From the NCBI GenBank assembly GCA_050249455.1, contig JBFWQM010000054.1, positions 1 to 26,249 of the forward strand: a DNA stretch of 26,249 nt, in the 5' to 3' direction. Positions 1 to 6,703 of this stretch are shown here, piece by piece. The DNA is from JBFWQM01 sp050249455 (GTDB taxonomy: Bacteria; Pseudomonadota; Alphaproteobacteria; MPNO01; VGEU01). Numbering within the stretch: position 1 is the stretch's first letter; the number at the start of each line of letters is the position of its first letter. Made by a program: the position numbers and the translations under genes. Under the pieces are notes generated by a model that ran no database searches, was not told the origin of the DNA, and saw only the letters and a list, made by a program, of their open reading frames with translations.

Positions 1-746
1 TCTACGACTGGGACGCCGCCGGCCAGGTCCGCATGGCGCGCCACGTCAACGACGCGACGGCGCGCATCTGCCGCGCCCATCCCGACCGCTTCGTCGGGCT
101 GGCCAGCCTGCCGCTGAAGGACGTCGACGCCTCGCTGGCCGAGATCGACCGCGCGCGTCAGGAGCTCGACATGGTCGGGGTGATGATCGGCTCCAACGTC
201 GACGGCATCGCGATGAACGACCGCCGGCTGGAGCCGGTGTGGGCGCGGATCAACGCGCTGCGGCTGCCGGTGTTCGAGCACCCGATGTTCCCGGCCAACA
301 CCGACGGCATGGGCGAGTTCGAGCTGCCGCTGCGGGTCGGGCTGGTGTTCGACACCACGCTCGCCGCCACCCGCATGATCTATTCCGGCATCTTCGAGCG
401 CTACCCCGATTTCCCCTACATCATGGCGCACACCGGCGGCACGCTTCTCATGCTCGTGGAACGGCTCGACAACGGCTACCGGCTGTTCCCCGACTGCCGC
501 CAGTTCATCTCCAAGCTGCCCAGCGAGTACGCCAAGAAGCTCTACTACGACTCCACCTCGTTCTTCGCGCCGTCGCTGAAGCTGGCGCACGGCTTCGTCG
601 GCCCCGACCACCTGCTGTGGGGCACCGACGATCCCTACATCGACGCCGACACGCGGCATGTGGAGGATCTCGGCCTGCCGGCGGCCGACACGGCGAAGAT
701 CCTCGGCGGCAACGCCGCGCGGCTGCTGCGGCTGAAAGGCGCCTAG
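1..746 (+). CDS. Amidohydrolase 2 family metal-dependent hydrolase/decarboxylase (5' end outside window)
   Basis: The frame is open from base 3, so the gene starts before the window; about 247 C-terminal residues are visible of a family usually near 330. The fold resembles ACMSD and gamma-resorcylate decarboxylase type amidohydrolases. Visible signatures are the metal-site His in FEHPMFP, the His in MAHTGG and the terminal Asp motif WGTDDPY. The N-terminal HxH metal motif would lie outside the window. Members decarboxylate or hydrolyse aromatic or cyclic acids in the cytoplasm; the substrate here cannot be read from the sequence. The gene converges on the liv operon, and its TAG stop overlaps the livF stop by four bases (CTAG, 743-746). 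Its position beside an importer and a flavin monooxygenase suggests a shared catabolic role, which is inference. The family call is firm and the exact reaction is unknown. Confidence 0.85.
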   Translation, partial: YDWDAAGQVRMARHVNDATARICRAHPDRFVGLASLPLKDVDASLAEIDRARQELDMVGVMIGSNVDGIAMNDRRLEPVWARINALRLPVFEHPMFPANTDGMGEFELPLRVGLVFDTTLAATRMIYSGIFERYPDFPYIMAHTGGTLLMLVERLDNGYRLFPDCRQFISKLPSEYAKKLYYDSTSFFAPSLKLAHGFVGPDHLLWGTDDPYIDADTRHVEDLGLPAADTAKILGGNAARLLRLKGA

Positions 747-1492
747 CTTCGCTGCCCCGGCACGCCGCGCCCGCCGCGCGCGACCAGGTGGGCGCGCAGT
801 TCGCCTTCGCGCGCCAGCAGGGCCGGGCCGTCGCCTTCCAGCACGATCTCGCCCTGGCGCAGCACGTAGGCGCGGTGGGCGAGCGCCAGCGCGCCGCGCA
901 CGTTCTGCTCGACCAGCAGGATCGCCATGCCGGCACGCTGGAACTCCGCCAGCACTGCGAAGGCCTCGCGCACCATGATCGGCGCCAAGCCGAGCGACGG
1001 CTCGTCGACCAGCAGCAGCTTCGGCGGGTTCACCACCGCCTTGGCAAGCGCGAGCATCTGCTGCTCGCCGCCCGACATGCTGCCGGCGCGCTGGCGGGCG
1101 CGCGCCTCCAGCCGCGGAAACCGGCGGTAGGCCGCGGCCAGCCCGTCGTCGAACGTCGCCGCGCACGCGCGCGCGTCGTAGGCGAGGCGCAGGTTGTCGA
1201 GCACGCTGAGCCGGCCGGCGATGCCGCGCCCCTCCGGCAAATGCAGCATGCCGGCGCGCGACAGCGCATGCGCCGGCATCCCCGCGGTGTCGACCCCCAG
1301 GAAGCGCACGCTGCCGCCCTGGCGCGGCAGCAGGTTGGACAGCGCGCGCATGATCGTGGTCTTGCCGGCGCCGTTGGCGCCGACGATCGCCACCGTCTCG
1401 CCCGCGCCGATCGCGAACGAACAGCCGCGCACCGCGCGGATCGGGCCGTAGCCGACGGCCAGCCTGTCCGCGGCGAGGACCGGCTCACCCAT
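743..1492 (-). CDS. livF: Branched-chain amino acid-type ABC transporter ATP-binding protein LivF
   Basis: A 249-residue ATPase subunit of a HAAT-family importer, of normal length. Walker A is GANGAGKTT (38-46), the signature is SGGEQQ (140-145), and Walker B is LLLVDEPS (159-166). The stretch LPEGRGIAGRLSVLDNL is typical of LivF rather than LivG. The ATG at 1492 is chosen because upstream residues in the open frame are not conserved-looking and the start lies inside the last codons of livG (8-bp overlap), implying translational coupling. It is the last gene of the operon and ends tail to tail with the amidohydrolase. It is expected to pair with LivG under LivH/LivM. The ligand may be an amide, aromatic or other small molecule rather than an amino acid, because this family is broad and the neighbours are catabolic. 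Confidence 0.95.
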   Translation of the reverse strand: MGEPVLAADRLAVGYGPIRAVRGCSFAIGAGETVAIVGANGAGKTTIMRALSNLLPRQGGSVRFLGVDTAGMPAHALSRAGMLHLPEGRGIAGRLSVLDNLRLAYDARACAATFDDGLAAAYRRFPRLEARARQRAGSMSGGEQQMLALAKAVVNPPKLLLVDEPSLGLAPIMVREAFAVLAEFQRAGMAILLVEQNVRGALALAHRAYVLRQGEIVLEGDGPALLAREGELRAHLVARGGRGVPGQRS

Positions 1493-2246
1493 CGCCGGGC
1501 TCCAGGCCGAGATAGGCGCGGATGAACGTGGGATCGGCGAACACCTCGTCGGTGGTGCCCTCGGCCATCTTGCGGCCGAAGTCCATCGCGACAAGCCGGT
1601 CCGACAGCTCGCGGATCAGGTCGGTGTCGTGCTCGATCAGCACGATCGCCTCGACCATCGTGCGGATTCTGCGCACATCCTCGATGAGCGCCTCGGTCTC
1701 CTCCTCGTTCATGCCGGCCGCCGGCTCGTCGAGGAACAGCAGCCGCGGCGCGCCGGCCAGCGCGCGCGCGATCTCCAGGCGGCGCGCATCGCCGTAGGAC
1801 AGCTCGCCCGCGCCGCGCTCGGCGTGGTCGGCCAGGCCCATCAATTCCAGCATCGCCATCGCGCGCTCGAGGTCGCGGCGTGCGGCGGCGAAGCGCAGCA
1901 CCGACGCGATCGGCGCAGCCGCGTGGCGCTTGTCCGCCACCATGACGTTCTCCAGCACCGACATGCGGCGGAACAGCCGGATGTTCTGGAACGTGCGCGC
2001 GACGCCGAGCCGCGCGATGCGATGGCGCGACAGCCGGGTGATGTCGCGCCCGCCGAGGCGGATGCTGCCACCGTCGGCGCGGTAGAAGCCGGTCAGCACG
2101 TTGACGAGCGCGGTCTTGCCCGCGCCGTTGGGCCCGACGACGCCGAGGATCTCGCCGGCGCGGATCTCCAGCGACAGCCCGTCGATCGCGACCAGGCCGC
2201 CGAAGGTCTTGACCAGGCCGGAAACCTCGACGATCGGTACGCTCAC
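1485..2246 (-). CDS. livG: Branched-chain amino acid-type ABC transporter ATP-binding protein LivG
   Basis: A 253-residue ATPase subunit. Walker A is GPNGAGKTA (38-46), the Q-loop region reads ARTFQNIRLF (83-92), and Walker B is LLFLDEP (169-175) followed by AAGMNEEET, a LivG hallmark. The signature is LSYGDARRLEIARAL; the usual Gln before the Arg pair is Ala, a mild departure. The start is GTG at 2246, whose bases overlap the livM stop as GTGA, a standard coupling arrangement. This gives a normal LivG length and removes a non-homologous upstream extension of the open frame. It should form the ATPase heterodimer with LivF at the inner membrane. Confidence 0.95.
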   Translation of the reverse strand: MSVPIVEVSGLVKTFGGLVAIDGLSLEIRAGEILGVVGPNGAGKTALVNVLTGFYRADGGSIRLGGRDITRLSRHRIARLGVARTFQNIRLFRRMSVLENVMVADKRHAAAPIASVLRFAAARRDLERAMAMLELMGLADHAERGAGELSYGDARRLEIARALAGAPRLLFLDEPAAGMNEEETEALIEDVRRIRTMVEAIVLIEHDTDLIRELSDRLVAMDFGRKMAEGTTDEVFADPTFIRAYLGLEPGDG

Positions 2247-3055
2247 GGTCGCCGGCACGTGCGCGTCCGGAAGGTGAGGAGGCCGTCCGGGCGCACCAGC
2301 AGCAGGAGGATCAGCAGCAGGCTGAAGAACGCGGTCCGCCATTCCGCCAGGTCGCGCACGAATTCGGGGATCAGGGTCATCAACACCGCGCCGACCACCG
2401 GTCCCCACATGTTGTTGACCCCGCCCAGGATCACGTAGAGCACGACGAAGATCGAGATCAGGATCGAGAAGTGCTCCGGTGCGACGAACACCATGTAGTG
2501 CCCGTAGAGCCCGCCGGCGAACCCTGCCAGCGCGGCGCCGGCGGCGAAAGCGACGAGGCGGACGTAGACGACGTTGATGCCGAGCGCGCTGGCGACGTCC
2601 TCGTCCTCGCGCACCGCGTCCAGCACGCGCTGCAACGGCGAGCGCGAGACGACCCAGAGCGCCGCGCCGACCAGCCCGATGGCGATGAAGACATGCCACA
2701 GGGTGGTGCCGAACATGCCGCGCAGGCCGCGGACGCCGCCGATATAAGGGATGTTCTCCGCCGCGACGCGGACGCAGAACGCCAGCCCGATCGTCACCAT
2801 GATCAGGTAGATGCCGCGCGTGCGCAGCGCCGGGAAGCCGACCGCAACGCCGAAGCCGAAGCAGCCGACCGCCGCGAGGGCGAGGCCCGCCTCGAACGGC
2901 AGCCCGAGCTTGACGGTGCAGATGCCCGCGACGTAGGCGCCGACCGCCATGAACGCGCCGTTGCCGAACGACATCACCCCGGCCAGCAGGATGATGTAGA
3001 CGCTCCATGCCAGAAGGACGTTCAGCCCGGCGAAGAAGGCGTAATCGGCGATCAC
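2243..3055 (-). CDS. livM: Branched-chain amino acid-type ABC transporter permease LivM
   Basis: A 270-residue polytopic inner-membrane permease, at the short end for LivM, which often exceeds 300. Hydrophobic spans start near residue 5, with the conserved segment VMSFGNGAFMAVGAY (27-41). The cytoplasmic coupling loop SPLQRVLDAVREDEDVASALGI (139-160) and the C-terminal GGVNNMWGPVVGA are typical. The GTG start at 3055 overlaps the livH stop (GTGA). An upstream extension of the open frame is Arg/Gly-rich and not membrane-like, so it is rejected. It pairs with LivH to form the translocation path. Confidence 0.93.
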   Translation of the reverse strand: MIADYAFFAGLNVLLAWSVYIILLAGVMSFGNGAFMAVGAYVAGICTVKLGLPFEAGLALAAVGCFGFGVAVGFPALRTRGIYLIMVTIGLAFCVRVAAENIPYIGGVRGLRGMFGTTLWHVFIAIGLVGAALWVVSRSPLQRVLDAVREDEDVASALGINVVYVRLVAFAAGAALAGFAGGLYGHYMVFVAPEHFSILISIFVVLYVILGGVNNMWGPVVGAVLMTLIPEFVRDLAEWRTAFFSLLLILLLLVRPDGLLTFRTRTCRRP

Positions 3056-3936
3056 GCCCGCACCGCGCCGGTCTGGCCGCGCCCGAGCAGGCCGGACGGC
3101 CGCACCAGCAGGACGGCGATCATCACCACCCACACCGTGATCTCGCCGAGCCGGCCCAGCCCGAAGTGGAAGGTCAATGCTTCCGCCACCCCGATCAGGA
3201 GGCCGGCGAGCATCGCGCCGCGCACGTCGCCCATGCCGCCGATCGCCATCACCGCCAGCGCCTTCAGCCCGAAGGTGAGCCCGATCTCCGACACCGCCAC
3301 GCCGGTGCGGCAGGCGAGCAGCAGCCCGCCGACCCCGGCGAGCGCCGACGCGATCGCGAACGTCGCCTGGGTGACGCGGGTGACGTCGATCCCCATCAGC
3401 CGCGCGTGGTCGGGCGATTCCGAGACCGCCCGGATGCTGCGCCCCAGGCGGGTACGCTCGATCACCCAGATCAGCGCCGCCATCAGCAGGACCGCGACGG
3501 CGAGGATGACGAGCTTGACCCAGGTGATCTGGATGCCCAGCACCGCGACGGAAGCCGTGTAGATCTCGGCGGGGATGCCGAGGCCGCGCGGCTCCGAGCC
3601 CCAAAGCTTGTGCGTCGCCTCGATGATCAGCAGGCCGACCAGGAGCGAGGACAGCGCCGCCGTCACCTGCGCGTCGTGGCTGCGGAACTTGCGGAAGCTC
3701 ACCCACTCGACCAGGAGGCCGAGCACGACGGAGACAATGACGACGAGAAGGAACGCCGCGACCAGGCTGCCGGTCGCCGCGAACGCGACCAGGCCGGCAT
3801 AGCCGCCGAACATGAAGATCTCGCTGTGCGCGAAGTTCAGCTTGTCGAGGACGCCGAACACCAGCGTGTAGCCCAGCGCGATCAGCGCGTAGAGGCCGCC
3901 GGAGACGAGCCCGTTGACGATCTGGTCGGCGATCAT
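3052..3936 (-). CDS. livH: Branched-chain amino acid-type ABC transporter permease LivH
   Basis: A 294-residue polytopic permease. The N-terminus MIADQIVNGLVSGGLYALIA and the following KLNFAHSEIFMFGGYAG are diagnostic of LivH. The coupling loop reads RTRLGRSIRAVSESPDHARLMGI. The ATG at 3936 is used; the open frame continues upstream, but those residues fall into the binding-protein gene and are not homologous. No clear Shine-Dalgarno sequence precedes this ATG. A strong hairpin (3948-3976) sits just upstream instead, so livH translation or mRNA level may be tuned relative to the binding protein. Confidence 0.94.
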   Translation of the reverse strand: MIADQIVNGLVSGGLYALIALGYTLVFGVLDKLNFAHSEIFMFGGYAGLVAFAATGSLVAAFLLVVIVSVVLGLLVEWVSFRKFRSHDAQVTAALSSLLVGLLIIEATHKLWGSEPRGLGIPAEIYTASVAVLGIQITWVKLVILAVAVLLMAALIWVIERTRLGRSIRAVSESPDHARLMGIDVTRVTQATFAIASALAGVGGLLLACRTGVAVSEIGLTFGLKALAVMAIGGMGDVRGAMLAGLLIGVAEALTFHFGLGRLGEITVWVVMIAVLLVRPSGLLGRGQTGAVRA

Positions 3937-3947
3937 GCCGGCGCGCC

Positions 3948-3976
3948 GCCGTCGCCGGAGCGGTTCCGGCGACGGC
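3948..3976 (-). promoter_or_regulatory. Intercistronic hairpin between binding-protein gene and livH
   Basis: A perfect inverted repeat with 11-bp arms (3948-3958 GCCGTCGCCGG and 3966-3976 CCGGCGACGGC) and a 7-base loop. It begins 16 bases after the binding-protein stop and ends 11 bases before livH. No U-tract follows on the transcribed strand, so a classic intrinsic terminator is unlikely. By analogy with other importer operons it could stabilise the upstream mRNA or attenuate permease expression so that the periplasmic receptor is made in excess. That function is inference; the stem itself is exact. Confidence 0.65.
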
Positions 3977-3991
3977 CCAGGTTGCGGTGGA

Positions 3992-5182
3992 TCAGCGCTG
4001 CGCCTCCGGCACCGCGTAGACCCAGATCTTCTTCTCGGGATCGACGCGCAGCAGGTGGGCACGGACGTAGCCGTTGCGCTCCTCGTTGATGCGCAGGTCG
4101 TAGATGTTCTGCCACGACTTGAGCTTGGCGAAGCCGTCCTTGACCGCCTCGCGCGCCTTGTCCGCCGGCGTGTTGCCGTCCACGCCCGCCTTGCGCAGGA
4201 TGTCGGCGATGATCAGCACGCCCTCGTAGCCGAGCACCGAGTTGCCGACGCTCGGCGGCTGCGGCATCGCGGAGTTGCCGGTCAGCCGCGCGATGAAGCG
4301 CTCGGAATAGCTGTTGTGCTTGTCGTTCTTGGCCGACTTCTCGTTGGTCGAGAAGCCGACGGTGTGGACCTTGCCGGCCGCCGGGCCGGCGATCGCCGGG
4401 AACGCACCGGGCCAGATCATGCCGTTGTTGAAGATCGGCACATCGAGCTTCTGGCCCTGCAGCTCGCGCAGCAGGTTGACCATGCCGGGCGGCAGCGCGG
4501 CCGACAGCACCGCGTCGGGGTTGTGGCCTTTGACCTTGATCGCGATCGGCGAGAAGTCGGTGGTCGTGGACTGGAACTCGAGCGTGTCGAGCACCTGGAT
4601 GCCGAGCTTCTTCGCCTCGGCCTGGAACAGCTTGATCGCCGCCGCGCCCGACGCCTGCTGCACGTCGCCGGCGATCACGACCCGCTTGGCGGTGGGGTAG
4701 AGCTTGACGAACTCGGCCATCGCCTCGGGGATCATCGTGCGCTCGTCGGGCGAGATGCCGATGCTGTAGGCGGTGTGCGGCACGCCTTCCTTGAAGGTGA
4801 AGGTGTAGCTCATCACCGGCAGCTTCACGCGGTCCGAGATCGGCACCACGTTCTCCCAGCTGCTCGACGAGATCGGCCCGATCGCGGCGACCGCGTTGGA
4901 CCCGGCGAGCTTGCGGTAGACCAGCACGGACTCCGCCGGCGCCGCCTTGTCGTCCTCCGGCACCAGTTCGATCCGGCTGCCGTTGACGCCGCCGGCGGCG
5001 TTGACGTCCTCGACCCCCAGCTCGATGCCGGTGCGGAACATCAGCCCCGCCGATGCGATCACGCCCGACAGCGGCAGGATGGCTCCCAGCTTGACGGTCG
5101 GCTTCTGCTGCGCCGCCGCGGCCGTGACACTCATGGCGAGCGTCAGCGCCGCGAGCCCCGCGGTCCTAGTGAACTTCCCCAC
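3992..5182 (-). CDS. ABC transporter periplasmic substrate-binding protein (LivJ/K-type, Peripla_BP_6)
   Basis: A 396-residue receptor. The signal peptide MGKFTRTAGLAALTLAMSVT continues AAAA, with cleavage probably near residue 24 before QQKPTVKLG. The mature start KLGAILPLSGVIASAG and the later AAIGPISSSSWENVVPISD and KRVVIAGDVQQASG segments are typical of type I HAAT receptors. The start codon is GTG at 5182, preceded by a strong GGGAGG at good spacing. It lies 39 bases downstream of the flavin monooxygenase gene and 55 bases upstream of livH, in one operon. The ligand is unknown; many relatives bind amides, aromatics or urea rather than leucine. No lipobox is present, so the receptor should be soluble in the periplasm. 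Confidence 0.92.
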   Translation of the reverse strand: MGKFTRTAGLAALTLAMSVTAAAAQQKPTVKLGAILPLSGVIASAGLMFRTGIELGVEDVNAAGGVNGSRIELVPEDDKAAPAESVLVYRKLAGSNAVAAIGPISSSSWENVVPISDRVKLPVMSYTFTFKEGVPHTAYSIGISPDERTMIPEAMAEFVKLYPTAKRVVIAGDVQQASGAAAIKLFQAEAKKLGIQVLDTLEFQSTTTDFSPIAIKVKGHNPDAVLSAALPPGMVNLLRELQGQKLDVPIFNNGMIWPGAFPAIAGPAAGKVHTVGFSTNEKSAKNDKHNSYSERFIARLTGNSAMPQPPSVGNSVLGYEGVLIIADILRKAGVDGNTPADKAREAVKDGFAKLKSWQNIYDLRINEERNGYVRAHLLRVDPEKKIWVYAVPEAQR

Positions 5183-5221
5183 GTCGTCCTCCCTGTTTCT
5201 CTTTTGTCCGGTGTGCCCGCG

Positions 5222-6385
5222 TCACTCGGCCGCCACGGCCTTCGGCCGGAACGGCTTGCGCAGGCCCTTGCTCTCGAGGATCGGCAGCACCTCGCGGATG
5301 AAGCGGTCGAGGCCCTGCTCGTAGCGCGGCCAGTTGAGCAGGGTGCCGTCGAGGCCCATCGCGGCCAGCGCGGCGATCTTGTCGGCGATCTGCTCGGCCG
5401 TCCCGACCAGCGGATAGCCCGCCCAGCCGGCGATGAAGTGGTACTTGAACGCCTCCAGCGCTTCCTTCGGCATCAGCTCGGTCTGCACGCCGACGCCCTT
5501 GATGATGTTGTCGGCGGCGACCCAGTCGCCCTTCTCCTTGACGTAGTAGTCGAGGAACTTGTGCGCGTCCGCCTCGGTGTCGCCGATCACGCAGTAGCAG
5601 TTGGTCCACACCGCGATGTCGCGCTTGTACTCGCGGTTGGCGAGCTCGCGATAGGCGTTGATCTCGCGCCGCGTCGTGTCGGGGTCGTGGCTGGTGATCA
5701 GGATGAACGCCATGTCGCAGTGCTTGGCGGCGTAATGGCGCCCGGTCTCCGACCCGCCGGCGTTCATCAGCGCGGGGTAGGGCGACTGGATCGGCTTGGG
5801 CTGGTGGAAGCCGCGCTTGACCTTGAAGAAGTCGCCTTCGAAGTCCCACTCCTCGGCCTCGGTCCACAGCCGCTTGGCGATCGACAGCCACTCGGTCGCG
5901 TACTCGTAGCGCTTCTCGTGCTCCATGATCGGCGCGCCGAACATCTCCATCTCGGGCTGGAACCAGCCGCAGACGATGTTGAGCGCGAAGCGGCCGTTGG
6001 TGATGTGGTCGATCGTGGTCGCCTGCTTGGCGGCCAGGATCGGGTGCACGGTCGGCACGTGCGAGGTGGCGAAGATCGCCGCGTTCTGCACCGCGCTGCC
6101 CAGCCCGGCCGCCCAGGTGTACGTCTCGTAGCAGGCGCCGTTGAAGTTCGTCACGCCGCCGAAGCCGCGCCAGCGCGCCACCGGCACGATCGCCTCGAAC
6201 CCGGCGCCGTCGGCCATCCGCGCGAGCTTGAGGACGTTCGGCCACTTGGTCTCGAACACGCCGTCGATGGTCGTTACCGCGGCGCCGTTGGAGACGTTGG
6301 TCGCGAACGTGCCCAGCTTGAAGCGGTTGTCGTTGAACAGCGGGTTGGTGGCGTTGCGCGGGTCGTTCGAGCCGGAAGCGGTCAT
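5222..6385 (-). CDS. LLM-class (luciferase-like) flavin-dependent monooxygenase
   Basis: A 387-residue TIM-barrel FMN-dependent oxygenase related to the SsuD, SfnG and RutA group. Family landmarks are RWRGFGG (71-77), ILAAKQATTIDHITNGRFAL (116-135) leading into NIVCGW (136-141), and NAGGSETGRHYAAKHCD. These enzymes use reduced FMN from a partner reductase to oxidise sulfonates, sulfones, pyrimidines or related small molecules; no flavin reductase gene is visible nearby. The ATG at 6385 has AGGGG upstream. It is the first gene of the importer operon, which suggests that the imported compound, or a product of it, is the substrate. The family is certain. The substrate is not, although sulfur- or nitrogen-containing organics are the usual ones. 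Confidence 0.9.
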   Translation of the reverse strand: MTASGSNDPRNATNPLFNDNRFKLGTFATNVSNGAAVTTIDGVFETKWPNVLKLARMADGAGFEAIVPVARWRGFGGVTNFNGACYETYTWAAGLGSAVQNAAIFATSHVPTVHPILAAKQATTIDHITNGRFALNIVCGWFQPEMEMFGAPIMEHEKRYEYATEWLSIAKRLWTEAEEWDFEGDFFKVKRGFHQPKPIQSPYPALMNAGGSETGRHYAAKHCDMAFILITSHDPDTTRREINAYRELANREYKRDIAVWTNCYCVIGDTEADAHKFLDYYVKEKGDWVAADNIIKGVGVQTELMPKEALEAFKYHFIAGWAGYPLVGTAEQIADKIAALAAMGLDGTLLNWPRYEQGLDRFIREVLPILESKGLRKPFRPKAVAAE

Positions 6386-6703
6386 GGTGTCCCCTGGTCT
6401 ATCTGGCGCGCCGGATCGACCCGCCGGGACGGCGGCGTCCCGCGAAAGGAATCTGGCGGCGGCGGTGATTGAGCGGCGGCGTCACGGCGCGGCTGCACGG
6501 ATGGCGCGGTGGACCATGCCCGCCGCGCGGCGTCCCAGCCCCGCCGCCTTCTCCCTGACAAGTGCGCATCCCGTGGACGTCGCGCATCCGGATTGTTGCC
6601 GGATTGGTAGCATAGTAACGAATTACCGGCAATCGACAGCCTGCCTGGCCGACGCTCGCGGCCCCCGGCAACCAGCCCGACGCGGCTGCGCCGTGTCGGG
6701 GCG
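6386..6703. promoter_or_regulatory. 318-bp intergenic region: probable liv operon promoter region
   Basis: No credible gene lies here. Bases 6590-6640 form an island much richer in A+T than the surroundings. It contains a 7-bp inverted repeat TTGCCGG (6596-6602) / CCGGCAA (6626-6632). On the minus strand TTGCCG and TACCAA are 17 bases apart (6604-6632), a weak sigma-70-like candidate pointing at the monooxygenase gene with a leader of about 210 bases. The dyad overlaps this candidate and could be an operator. The rest of the region is G+C-rich with no further signal recognised, apart from the hairpin at its right edge. Confidence 0.35.
6676..6700 (-). terminator. Hairpin directly after the caspase-like gene
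   Basis: Eleven-base arms (6676-6686 and 6690-6700) around a 3-base loop, pairing at 10 of 11 positions with one position able to form a G-U pair. It starts three bases past the caspase-like stop codon. No U-run follows on the minus strand, so it is a U-less terminator candidate or an mRNA 3'-end stabiliser. Confidence 0.5.

Noticed and set aside
3914..6472. An 852-codon plus-strand frame opposite the binding protein and monooxygenase
   Set aside because: No domain motifs, and composition typical of an antisense shadow. The minus-strand genes have clear family signatures and ribosome sites.
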